Positions 1 through 6,781 of a stretch of DNA of 9,357 bases are shown here, piece by piece. The stretch is from Bacteroidota bacterium. GTDB taxonomy: Bacteria; Bacteroidota; Kryptoniia; Kryptoniales; JAKASW01. The DNA lies in the NCBI GenBank assembly GCA_021785235.1, contig JAJYGB010000329.1, forward strand, positions 1 to 9,357, written 5' to 3'. Within the stretch, counting starts at the first letter, position 1, and the number at the start of each line of letters is the position of its first letter. The notes below the pieces were generated by a model. It did not search any database, was not told the origin of the DNA, and worked only from the letters and a program-made list of their open reading frames with translations. The position numbers and the translations under genes are program-made.

Positions 1-79
1 CCAATATTCTTTCTCCGGTCTTGGGAACAATTTTGGTGTTTGGCCACTTGAAGAAATGACCATTTTAATCTTGTGTATC
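1..79. other. Short 3' flank of the glycosidase gene
   Basis: These 79 bases follow the glycosidase stop codon on the minus strand. I see no GC-rich hairpin with a T-run, so no intrinsic terminator is evident. The stretch is AT-richer than the genes. A minus-strand ATG at 63-61 opens a frame that runs off the window edge (21 codons, hydrophilic), but it has no Shine-Dalgarno sequence, so a downstream gene cannot be called. Confidence 0.4.
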
Positions 80-1948
80 TCATTTATTACCGGAATTGAA
101 TACCTGGAATTCGTATATGGAGTAGCTTGAAATTGCAGGTGACCCCTTCGAGCCATTAAGCCGGATGAACCTCGCGTTGACGGGAGCGATATTTAAATCC
201 TCGGTTCCTCCCGAACCCTTATCTTGACTAAACACGGTCTTCCATTTCCGACCGTCCAGGGAAACGGCCAGGTTGTACGCGATGCCGTAACCTTTTGCCC
301 AGTGAATTACAATCTCATCAAATCTTCTGGGCCGCCTGAGGTCGACCTTTAACCACTGCGGATCCAGTCCCTTGTCCAGTCCCCATAGAGCGGCGGAGGC
401 CCACCGCGTATAAAGCTTCCCATCGACCGCGCTTGACGGTCCAAAGTGAGGCCCGTTCTTCGCGATGGTCGACGCGGTGGCACGGGCGTGCAAAGCCAGG
501 TTTATCGGAGAAAGCACTGCGCCCCTTCTCAGCAGGTGAAGAACAACTATGGAGTATGGCGGAACATTCGCGGAGAATGTTTTCCCTCTACGCTCGAGAT
601 CGGCAAGTCTCACCAGCTTATTTCCCGTATTCAGAACCCACCTGGTCGCGCGGGCCATAGGCCGGAACCCGTTCAGGTTGAACGAGACATCTTTGGCGCG
701 GCGGTTGTCTCTGTTGATGAGAATAACCGAAAGAGTATCTTCGGCGTAAAGACTCGCGTAAACGGAAAGCGACGGGTCGGAGGAATTCGCCCGAACGACA
801 TTTCGTCCGAACAAGCGGGTAAAAACCTGAAACACGTAGTAGTCATAGCTCGGGATGTTCTTTCCGTCTTCGGACAGGATCCCGTAGTCGCCGCCCCGCG
901 GCGGGTAGGAATTGTGCAGCGCCCAATAACACGACATTTGCTCTCCGAGCCGGGCCATAGTGCCCAGAAGATCGCCGACCCATAACGCATTTGCCATGGA
1001 TAGCGTAATCGGACCGGGCCGGCCCGAGACAGAGTTGTAACCGACGTTTGCAATCCACATTGAATCGGCCCTTACTTTTCCGTTTACCGGATCTACGACC
1101 GGGAGAGTCTCTTCGAGCGCGCGGCGTATGGCTTCGTAGTCGCGGCGATAAGTGGGCAGACTTGCGAATAGCGAATCGGGATTTTCGTCCTTGTTGGTCA
1201 GGGGATAATATGAGAAAGTCACCATGTCGATGTAATTGCCCGCCGCCTTCAGCACTCTGCAGGTCCAATCGTTGGGATCATCGGACGGTTTGACATCGGC
1301 TGCCACTTTTATCGTCGGATCGACGGCCTTCATCGCCTTCGCGAATTCCTTGAAACGCTCAGCGTACTTCTCGGGAGTCGTGTGTCCTGCCGCCCATGCT
1401 CCCCATTGTTCGTCGCCGATCTCCCAGTACTTGATGTCGTAATCATTGATCTTGTTACAATATCTCACCCATTCGGCTGCAAGCGCGGGAGGTTCGTTGA
1501 AATTTACCGTGATAAATCCCTGCGCGCCGACGGTTTTCAGGAAGGCGGCGTATTCGTCGGTGTTCATTTCCCCGTCACTATTGTCAGGGCTATCCCAGAC
1601 ATAATGATCCGCGTCGTTTCCGCCCGGATATTTCAAAACGGTGAACCCCGCGTCTTTCACTTTCCTGATCGCATCGCGATCACAGTCCAACAGCATATCG
1701 TGCGCGGGTCCCGGAAAAAGATCCTCGTCCCACCGCGCCACGTTCAGGCCGTACAGGTACGGATTAATCCTGGCGATGATCCTTTCCGCGTCGATTTCCG
1801 CGGAGACCCGTGTCGTGTGGGGCCGAGAACGACCATTAGACCGGGCGAAAACAGAATCACCCGGCTTGCCGGAAATTGCCGCCGACGCAACGGCCGTGAG
1901 AGAAACAACAGCCGATATCAGGACGGCGCCTATTCTAAGAATTCTCAT
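80..1948 (-). CDS. Secreted GH51/GH39-like glycosidase (arabinofuranosidase-type fold) with C-terminal F5/8-C (CBM32) domain; nucleophile position is Gly
   Basis: 622 residues, predicted to act outside the cytoplasm on a glycan. Seen: a signal peptide (residues 1-24, hydrophobic core, VASAA cleavage region); a TIM-barrel (about 50-375) with KYPGGNDADHYVWD (106-119), which matches the RfPGGN...Y.W strand of GH51-like clan-A enzymes; YWEIGDEQWG (174-183), with Glu180 in the acid/base slot; a beta-sandwich (about 385-475); and an F5/8 type C domain (481-618) with AVDG..YTRW, SLDGRKW and a terminal YEFQVF. Odd: the canonical Asn before the acid/base Glu is Asp179. The strand that normally reads (T/A)E(Y/W)N, followed by the usual NALW..DLLG helix, reads NVGYNS, so Gly303 (codon GGT) sits where the nucleophile Glu belongs. 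It may be non-hydrolytic, glycan-binding or use an altered mechanism. It lies 33 nt after the small membrane protein gene, so probably in the same operon; its Shine-Dalgarno sequence is weak. Family assignment is by motif reading; the substrate is unknown. Confidence 0.82.
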   Translation of the reverse strand: MRILRIGAVLISAVVSLTAVASAAISGKPGDSVFARSNGRSRPHTTRVSAEIDAERIIARINPYLYGLNVARWDEDLFPGPAHDMLLDCDRDAIRKVKDAGFTVLKYPGGNDADHYVWDSPDNSDGEMNTDEYAAFLKTVGAQGFITVNFNEPPALAAEWVRYCNKINDYDIKYWEIGDEQWGAWAAGHTTPEKYAERFKEFAKAMKAVDPTIKVAADVKPSDDPNDWTCRVLKAAGNYIDMVTFSYYPLTNKDENPDSLFASLPTYRRDYEAIRRALEETLPVVDPVNGKVRADSMWIANVGYNSVSGRPGPITLSMANALWVGDLLGTMARLGEQMSCYWALHNSYPPRGGDYGILSEDGKNIPSYDYYVFQVFTRLFGRNVVRANSSDPSLSVYASLYAEDTLSVILINRDNRRAKDVSFNLNGFRPMARATRWVLNTGNKLVRLADLERRGKTFSANVPPYSIVVLHLLRRGAVLSPINLALHARATASTIAKNGPHFGPSSAVDGKLYTRWASAALWGLDKGLDPQWLKVDLRRPRRFDEIVIHWAKGYGIAYNLAVSLDGRKWKTVFSQDKGSGGTEDLNIAPVNARFIRLNGSKGSPAISSYSIYEFQVFNSGNK

Positions 1949-1981
1949 TTGCTTTGTCTAGATCATCGAAACGGGGAATTA

Positions 1982-2143
1982 TTAAGAAGGATTACGCTCA
2001 TCCGCATCGCTTCTCTTTTTTGGTTTGGATAGAAGCGACCGCAGATCTCTTATTCCAAAAACCGCAATCCCGACGGCCACAGTGAAGAACGTCAACGTGG
2101 AAACACCGTAAAGGACAATCCAGAATAGACTACTTGGCGACAT
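1982..2143 (-). CDS. Small single-pass membrane protein, probable accessory subunit of the SSS symporter
   Basis: 53 residues. One hydrophobic segment (about 6-32, SLFWIVLYG to AVGIAVFGI) is followed by a strongly basic, polar tail (KPKKRSDADER), which suggests one membrane span with a cytoplasmic C-terminus. The start at 2143 is chosen over an upstream in-frame ATG at 2176 because a GGAGG lies 6 nt before it (2150-2154). The start overlaps the symporter 3' end by 14 nt, so translation is likely coupled to it. Small one-helix proteins encoded next to SSS or NSS transporters are a known theme (for example MetS of MetPS, and annotated symporter small accessory proteins). Role by context only; no catalytic motif is present. 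Confidence 0.72.
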   Translation of the reverse strand: MSPSSLFWIVLYGVSTLTFFTVAVGIAVFGIRDLRSLLSKPKKRSDADERNPS

Positions 2144-3650
2144 TTGAAACCTCCGCCAAATCTTCGGGGCCGACACGATCGGGCAATTTAACGGGAGGAT
2201 ATTTCTTCTGTGTAGCGAGCGAACCGATAATCATGCCGGCAGCGGCAAGGAAGAAGCTGAGGAAACCGGAGACATTCACGTCCACCAGAAACCGAAGGCC
2301 TCCCGGCAAATTGTCTTTGACCAGAGACAGTACCAGAAAAGCCGCGGGCGAGACAGCTCCGAGTGCGAGGCCGTAGTAAGCCCCCGCCACATTCGCCTTC
2401 TTCCAGTAGAGGCCTGCCGTCACGCAGGCAAAGGCTCCCGCGGCGTACATGGCACCGGTCAGCGCCAGGTACTGAAACGCCGTCGAGGGAATCTGGTAGA
2501 AAAGCCCAAAGATCAGCATGAACATTCCTATGATGCCCGCGATGACTCTTGTCATCAGGACGTTCCGGGAGTCCGAAAGCGGAGATTTGAGAAGAGGCGC
2601 GATGACGTCCCTGGTTGCGACGGTGCTCCACGCGAGGAGGTACGCGCTGTAAGTAGACATCGACGCGGCGAGCATGCCGGCTACCATGAGTCCTAGGAGG
2701 CCGGATGGTACGACAGACCCGAGAAGCCGGGGCATCGCGGTGAGTGAATTCATCTTCGGGCCGAACACCGCAAGCGCGGCAACTCCCCAGAGCATCGGGA
2801 TCATATATCGGCCGGCAAGGGTGAAACCGGTATAAAGAAACACCTTTCTTCCGACCTCCGGCGATTCGGAAGCGAACGACTTGGATACCGCCGGCTGGTT
2901 CAGCGCGGACAGCGCAATGCTTCCTATCAGCATCCAAAAAATGAATATCCATCCGAACTGGGGATTGGTCACCGGATTGACTCCGGACGAGCCATATTGT
3001 GTCACAACCGTCTCGGCGATGGTGGATATGTTCACCTTCATCAGAACGAACACAGTCGCTATGAACATTCCGAAGGTGAGGACGACAAACTGGATGAAGT
3101 CCGTGATGACGACAGAGAACATCCCGCCTAATATGGTATAGCTCACGACGATGACGAGCATGATGACCATGACTGCGGTTCTCTGTTGCGATCCCAATCC
3201 CATCGTTTCGGTCAGAAAAATTCCGTCGAACTTGAGGAAGATCCCCATGTTAAGGACTCCCCCCAAAAAGAGGAGCACGCCGCCCAGCCATCTGACGGTT
3301 TTGTTGTAGCGCAGCTCGTAGAATTCAGGTATCGTGATGACTCTCAGCCGTCTCAAGCCCGACACTATGAAGCCGGTCTTGCCGATAACCATATACCCGA
3401 AGAATCCGATGATGCCGAGTGTGAAGCACGAGAAGCCGGTAAGATAGCCCAATTGACCGAAGTACATGAAAGTCACGACTCCGATCTCCGTCGCGATGAG
3501 AGTTGCCGAGCCCAACGCGACTTTGACTTTTCTTCCCGCGACGTAGTACCCGTCCATGTTCTCGACATATCTGCGTGCTCTCAGGCCGACAAAGACGGTT
3601 CCCGCGAGATAGACTACCAGAATGAACCAATCTATCGGATGGAAATTCAT
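2130..3650 (-). CDS. Sodium:solute symporter (SSS family)
   Basis: 506 residues, an integral inner-membrane Na+-coupled transporter of the LeuT-like SSS family (SGLT/PutP/NanT relatives). Seen: a first helix starting IDWFILVVYLAGTVFVG (6-22), then the FxVAGR-type loop (GYYVAGRKV, 35-43), the family signature GGMFSVVITDFIQ (175-187), the NQPAVSKSFAS stretch (251-261) and about 13 hydrophobic spans in all, with a polar C-terminal tail. The length is normal for the family. The ATG overlaps the stop of the upstream acetyltransferase gene as ATGA (3650-3647), and the 3' end overlaps the small membrane protein gene, so it sits in the middle of a coupled operon. SSS members in glycan operons usually carry sugars, sialic acid or sugar acids; the cargo cannot be read from sequence. 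A solute made by the neighbouring glycosidase or (de)acetylases is inferred. Confidence 0.93.
   Translation of the reverse strand: MNFHPIDWFILVVYLAGTVFVGLRARRYVENMDGYYVAGRKVKVALGSATLIATEIGVVTFMYFGQLGYLTGFSCFTLGIIGFFGYMVIGKTGFIVSGLRRLRVITIPEFYELRYNKTVRWLGGVLLFLGGVLNMGIFLKFDGIFLTETMGLGSQQRTAVMVIMLVIVVSYTILGGMFSVVITDFIQFVVLTFGMFIATVFVLMKVNISTIAETVVTQYGSSGVNPVTNPQFGWIFIFWMLIGSIALSALNQPAVSKSFASESPEVGRKVFLYTGFTLAGRYMIPMLWGVAALAVFGPKMNSLTAMPRLLGSVVPSGLLGLMVAGMLAASMSTYSAYLLAWSTVATRDVIAPLLKSPLSDSRNVLMTRVIAGIIGMFMLIFGLFYQIPSTAFQYLALTGAMYAAGAFACVTAGLYWKKANVAGAYYGLALGAVSPAAFLVLSLVKDNLPGGLRFLVDVNVSGFLSFFLAAAGMIIGSLATQKKYPPVKLPDRVGPEDLAEVSNVAK
2150..2154 (-). promoter_or_regulatory. Shine-Dalgarno of the small membrane protein
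   Basis: GGAGG on the minus strand, 6 nt before the ATG at 2143-2141, inside the last codons of the symporter gene. This fixes the start of the 53-residue protein and argues that it is a real gene rather than read-through noise. Confidence 0.75.
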
Positions 3651-4630
3651 TTAGAATCCGGCATCTTTTTCTTCATTATTTCGTATCGTCTCGTGACTTT
3701 CAGGCCGCGCTTGTAATAGAAATCCTTGGCATGGCCAGATGCCCACGCAAGCCAAAGGTTGCGCTTCCCCTTTTCCTTCATCTGAAGCGCGGTCTTATAA
3801 TAAAGACAGGTCCCTACTCCGATTCCCGAAAGCGATTGATCGATGGCGAACGGGCCGAAATGCTCGCCGTCATAGTGACTGAAGCCGACTACGTGTCCGT
3901 CCCGGATTGCGACCAGAATTCTGTCGGTGTTCGGTTCCCGCCGAAGTTCTTCGATCGCGACGCGAAACAAGTCGCCGGAGTAATTAGCGCCCAGGAAGTC
4001 GAGGAGTGCGGGTATGAACTTCGGCTCGAATACGTGGATGCCAATTCCTTTCGCCTCGAGAGCCGAGCACATTTCATCCCCCTCAGGTGAAAACTCGAAA
4101 TCGAGCAGCGACCTACCCATGCTGTACACTCTCTCATGTTTACTGTAGCCCAGATTTCTGAGGAGCGAGTAGGCTTCCATGTACGCGTCGATGTCTACTC
4201 CCGGAGCAAAGTAATTTGGAGTGTACGACGAAACGAAAATCTCTCTCACGCCCACCGAACGCAGGAAATCCTCCGCGGCATTTATCAGGGTTGTGGCGAC
4301 CCCATCGCCGCGATACTCCGGATGGACGAAGAAAACGGTTATCCATCCCGTTACTTTTTCCAATCCTGCTCCGAAATAGGGATGCCTTCTCCGAATCGCC
4401 ACGCAAAAGCCGATGACCTCTTCGTCCAAAAAAGCGACGAGACAGCCGCGCGGATCGAAGTTCTCGTCGAGAAGTATCTTCCGCCGGAAGACATCGGTTG
4501 TAATGGGGTCTCTGACAAGGCAGTCGTTCCAGAGATCGACTATTTGCGTCTCGTACTCTCCGCCGAACGGTCTTATGACAGCGGTCCCCGATTGTTTTCG
4601 TTTCTTAGCGAGAGCCGGCCCCGGCTTCAT
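3647..4630 (-). CDS. Tandem-GNAT N-acetyltransferase, copy 1
   Basis: 327 residues, cytoplasmic, with two GNAT domains fused head to tail (an MshD-like architecture). The N-terminal domain carries LLDENFD (53-59) and the acetyl-CoA loop strand WITVFFVHPEYRGDGVA, where RGDGVA fits the Q/RxxGxG/A pyrophosphate-binding motif. The C-terminal domain carries HFGPF (257-261) followed by LSGIGVG, a second GxG-type loop. Both loops look usable, so either domain could bind acetyl-CoA. Start choice: an in-frame GTG lies at 4648, but the ATG at 4630 is preferred because it follows GGAGGAG at suitable distance and overlaps the deacetylase stop as ATGA (4630-4627), the same junction type as at its own 3' end. 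Paralogous to the protein at 6782-7747. The acceptor amine is unknown; an amino sugar or its conjugate is suggested by context. Confidence 0.87.
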   Translation of the reverse strand: MKPGPALAKKRKQSGTAVIRPFGGEYETQIVDLWNDCLVRDPITTDVFRRKILLDENFDPRGCLVAFLDEEVIGFCVAIRRRHPYFGAGLEKVTGWITVFFVHPEYRGDGVATTLINAAEDFLRSVGVREIFVSSYTPNYFAPGVDIDAYMEAYSLLRNLGYSKHERVYSMGRSLLDFEFSPEGDEMCSALEAKGIGIHVFEPKFIPALLDFLGANYSGDLFRVAIEELRREPNTDRILVAIRDGHVVGFSHYDGEHFGPFAIDQSLSGIGVGTCLYYKTALQMKEKGKRNLWLAWASGHAKDFYYKRGLKVTRRYEIMKKKMPDSK

Positions 4631-5460
4631 TGGTCCAGGCTCCTCCACTTCAGTTTCTTACCGAACTTGTCGATATCGAAGGTCACCGCGCACTTGAAGC
4701 CGCTCTCCGCCCCGTGAACGGTGGCGAGAGCCTTGTAGTAGTCGAGGTAAGGGAAGCTGGAAATCTTGCCGCCGATGAATTCATATTTGGCGACAGCCTT
4801 CTCCCAGGTATCGAAAGATTCGGTGACGTCCACGTAAACGTAGGGTTCGTACGCTTCCATGTCTTCCCAATTTTCCGTGTACAAAATTCTTCTCACTCCG
4901 TGCCAGGCCGGGTATTCCGTCTTCGAATACGGAGTCAGCGTGGAGACCGACGGCAGGCTGGCAAGAAGAACGGCGTCCACGGACACCGCATGGGCGTTCG
5001 AATGATCGGGATGAATGCTGTTTTTCCAGTGAGTGATTATGTCGGTGGGTTCCACCATTCTTATCACGTTCGCGACGTACCTTCTCGCGATTTCGTCGTT
5101 GGGAAGCTCCCCGTCCTTGTAAGGTCCGAAGATCGCCTCACCACCGAGAAGACTGTCGACTTCGAGCGCTTCCTTTTTTTTCTGCTCGCCATATTGCCCG
5201 GCGGACAATCGCGGATTTCCGCCCTCGCCGAGCGTCAGGTGCAGGAATACAACCCGGTCGCCCATCTGAGCTTGTTTCGCCAGCACCGCGCCGCAGGCGA
5301 TCTCCATGTCGCCGGCGTGCGCTCCGATCGCCAGAATGGTCCTTTTCGAATCCTTCATCTTATCACCCTTCTTTGAACTCGTATTCCTCTGCGCAAGCCA
5401 TCCTGTCAGGGTCAAGAGGAAAAGGCAAAGAACCGCGAGAGAACCGAGCGTCTTTTTCAT
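4627..5460 (-). CDS. PIG-L family deacetylase-like protein (N-acetylglucosaminyl deacetylase fold), possibly exported
   Basis: 277 residues. PIG-L/LmbE enzymes are zinc-dependent N-deacetylases of GlcNAc conjugates (BshB, MshB, PIG-L). Seen: a hydrophobic N-terminus (MKKTLGSLAVLCLFLLTLTG) that could be a signal peptide or anchor; a Rossmann-like start AIGAHAGDMEIACGA (44-58); and the second metal motif HPDHSNAH (150-157). In the usual PHPDD motif the two metal ligands are His and the last Asp; both are kept here as His48 and Asp51. The preceding Asp, the general base in MshB/BshB, is Gly50. Activity by the textbook mechanism is thus doubtful, though a divergent subfamily is possible. The start at 5460 has AAAGG 6 nt upstream and follows the NagX-like stop by 1 nt. 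A second in-frame ATG at 5358 with its own AAGGG would give a cytoplasmic form lacking the hydrophobic segment. It overlaps the next gene as ATGA. Confidence 0.88.
   Translation of the reverse strand: MKKTLGSLAVLCLFLLTLTGWLAQRNTSSKKGDKMKDSKRTILAIGAHAGDMEIACGAVLAKQAQMGDRVVFLHLTLGEGGNPRLSAGQYGEQKKKEALEVDSLLGGEAIFGPYKDGELPNDEIARRYVANVIRMVEPTDIITHWKNSIHPDHSNAHAVSVDAVLLASLPSVSTLTPYSKTEYPAWHGVRRILYTENWEDMEAYEPYVYVDVTESFDTWEKAVAKYEFIGGKISSFPYLDYYKALATVHGAESGFKCAVTFDIDKFGKKLKWRSLDQ
5366..5370 (-). promoter_or_regulatory. Candidate internal Shine-Dalgarno in the PIG-L gene
   Basis: AAGGG on the minus strand, 7 nt before an in-frame ATG (5358-5356, Met35). Initiation here would skip the hydrophobic N-terminal segment and start just before the Rossmann core (MKDSKRTILAIGAH). 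Confidence 0.35.
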
Positions 5461-5461
5461 T

Positions 5462-6640
5462 TCAAACCTTTATGAAAATCTTCTTCCTGTAAAATCCATA
5501 CATCACCCCATACCAGACCAGCACGTACACAATCGCGAACAGTAAAGATGCATTGTAGCTGTCCGCGAGAGGAGCGAACACCGCATTGTAAATCGCTCCT
5601 TTCAGGCTCTCTTTTCCGACCAAACCGGCGGGCGAGACGACAGAGACGGAAACGAGGTCGAGAATCAACGCGACAAGCGTCGAAAGAAAGAACGACGTAA
5701 TGGCGTTCGATCCGAACACCAGGAATGGATGGGACCATTTCCTGAGACCCTTGACATCGACCAGCCAGTAGCAAACCCCCAGTACCTCGAGAGCGAACCC
5801 CGCGGTGAAGACGACATACGAGCTGCTCCAGAGGAGTTTATTTATCGGAAACCAGATAGACATTACCACGCCTATAAGCAAACCGAAATTTCCAAACACC
5901 AGCATGCCCGCGGCTTTCTCCATGCCGCTCCGTCCCGACTTGAGGTAGTGCCCGGTCAGAGAGCCAAGAAGCACCGTGGAAATTGATGGGATGAGACTGA
6001 GAATTCCTTCAGCATGATGGAGCCTGTAATTGCCCACGACCAGAAGGTGCTGATGCCAACCCTGCAGAAGGATTTTATCCACGTACCACCACATATTCCC
6101 GATCGGCGCGAGGACGCCCGTTCCATACCCGGGGACTGGTATCAGCAGCATCAACACCCAATACAAAGCGATACATGACACGGCGACGACAGCCTGGGAC
6201 ACCGCATCCGTGAAGAGATAGATCGAACCCGACAGGAGATATATGAGTCCGATTCTCTGCAGCACGTTCAGGATCAGTCTGTGCGAAAAATCGAAATTCG
6301 GTATGCCGGATAGAAGCATGCCCAGCGCGATCATGATGAACGACCTGATCGCGACGTGCTTCAGCAGATTGATTCTCGATTCGCCTTTCGCCAGCCGTTT
6401 GCTGAACGAAAACGGCATCGCGACTCCGATTATGAACAGGAAGAACGGAAACACAAGATCGGTGGGCGTCCAGCCGTTCCACTCGACGTGCTCGAGCGCG
6501 GGATAGACATGAGACCAGTCTCCGGCGTTGTTAACCAGGATCATGCCCGCAATGGTTAGTCCCCTGAAGACGTCGAGCGATATCAGTCTCCCGCCGCGAG
6601 AGAGTTCAGCATACGGTTTACCCGATGTCAGATTTTCCGT
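5462..6640 (-). CDS. NagX/HGSNAT-like transmembrane acetyltransferase (DUF5009 type); start codon non-canonical or damaged
   Basis: About 392 residues as drawn, a polytopic inner-membrane protein with roughly 10-11 helices. The family (human heparan-alpha-glucosaminide N-acetyltransferase, bacterial NagX) passes acetyl groups from cytoplasmic acetyl-CoA across the membrane to a glucosamine-type acceptor. Seen: the family N-terminal block RLISLDVFRGLTIAGM, then EHVEWNGWTPTDLVFPFFLF, whose His (residue 51 here) aligns with the catalytic His of HGSNAT, and a basic C-terminus KKIFIKV. The first in-frame ATG (6544) lies after the DVFRG block and would delete most of helix 1, so it is unlikely to be the start. 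Upstream the frame stays open to a TGA at 6658-6656 but holds no ATG, GTG or TTG. A strong purine tract (6645-6655) precedes an in-frame ACG (6640-6638), drawn here as start; a one-base frameshift from the ATG at 6659 is the alternative. Function confidence is high, start confidence low. Confidence 0.85.
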   Translation of the reverse strand, partial: TENLTSGKPYAELSRGGRLISLDVFRGLTIAGMILVNNAGDWSHVYPALEHVEWNGWTPTDLVFPFFLFIIGVAMPFSFSKRLAKGESRINLLKHVAIRSFIMIALGMLLSGIPNFDFSHRLILNVLQRIGLIYLLSGSIYLFTDAVSQAVVAVSCIALYWVLMLLIPVPGYGTGVLAPIGNMWWYVDKILLQGWHQHLLVVGNYRLHHAEGILSLIPSISTVLLGSLTGHYLKSGRSGMEKAAGMLVFGNFGLLIGVVMSIWFPINKLLWSSSYVVFTAGFALEVLGVCYWLVDVKGLRKWSHPFLVFGSNAITSFFLSTLVALILDLVSVSVVSPAGLVGKESLKGAIYNAVFAPLADSYNASLLFAIVYVLVWYGVMYGFYRKKIFIKV

Positions 6641-6781
6641 TACTCTCCTCCCCCTTCATTGAGTTCGTTGGAAACGCCGGACGGCAAACCGCAGACTTGC
6701 ACAAGAGCAGGCCCGACGAAAGCTGCCCGGCTTTGCACGTACGGTTCACGCCATCTGTCCGGAGATTGAAATTTTCCATCG
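6641..6781 (-). other. Spacer between the GNAT copy 2 and NagX-like genes
   Basis: About 140 bases, the largest gap inside the cluster. It carries the Shine-Dalgarno tract near its 3' end. I see no convincing sigma70 promoter and no T-tailed hairpin. A frame running through it (6872-6618) begins inside the 3' end of the GNAT gene and looks non-coding. Whether the NagX-to-glycosidase genes share a transcript with the upstream GNAT is not decided by the sequence. Confidence 0.4.
6645..6655 (-). promoter_or_regulatory. Strong Shine-Dalgarno upstream of the NagX-like gene
   Basis: AGGGGGAGGAG on the minus strand ends 4 nt before the in-frame ACG at 6640-6638. It is the best ribosome-binding tract near the conserved N-terminal block and implies that initiation belongs close to 6640, although no standard start codon is there. 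Confidence 0.55.

Noticed and set aside
1..63. Start of a further downstream gene at the minus-strand ATG 63-61
   Set aside because: Only 21 codons are visible and there is no Shine-Dalgarno. Another frame looks equally protein-like but has no start codon, so no call can be supported.
446..985. Long plus-strand open frames antisense to the genes, for example 446-985, 1382-2032, 3186-3716 and 4630-5376
   Set aside because: They mirror well-supported minus-strand genes, contain no recognisable domains, and are rich in Arg, Ser and Pro as expected for antisense reading.
2188..2952. 254-codon minus-strand frame inside the symporter gene
   Set aside because: It is out of frame with a clear SSS symporter, highly charged and His/Arg/Pro rich, so a shadow frame.
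3647..5460. Mycothiol- or bacillithiol-like thiol pathway (PIG-L as MshB/BshB plus double GNAT as MshD)
   Set aside because: The pairing is suggestive, but there is no glycosyltransferase (MshA/BshA) or cysteine ligase (MshC/BshC) in the window, and the PIG-L general-base Asp is missing. The transporter and glycosidase fit glycan use better.
6690..6750. GCACGTACGGTTC resembling the 3' strand of a group II intron domain V
   Set aside because: The matching GAGCCGTATGC-type 5' strand and GAAA-capped 34-nt hairpin are not found beside it, and no intron-encoded reverse transcriptase is present.
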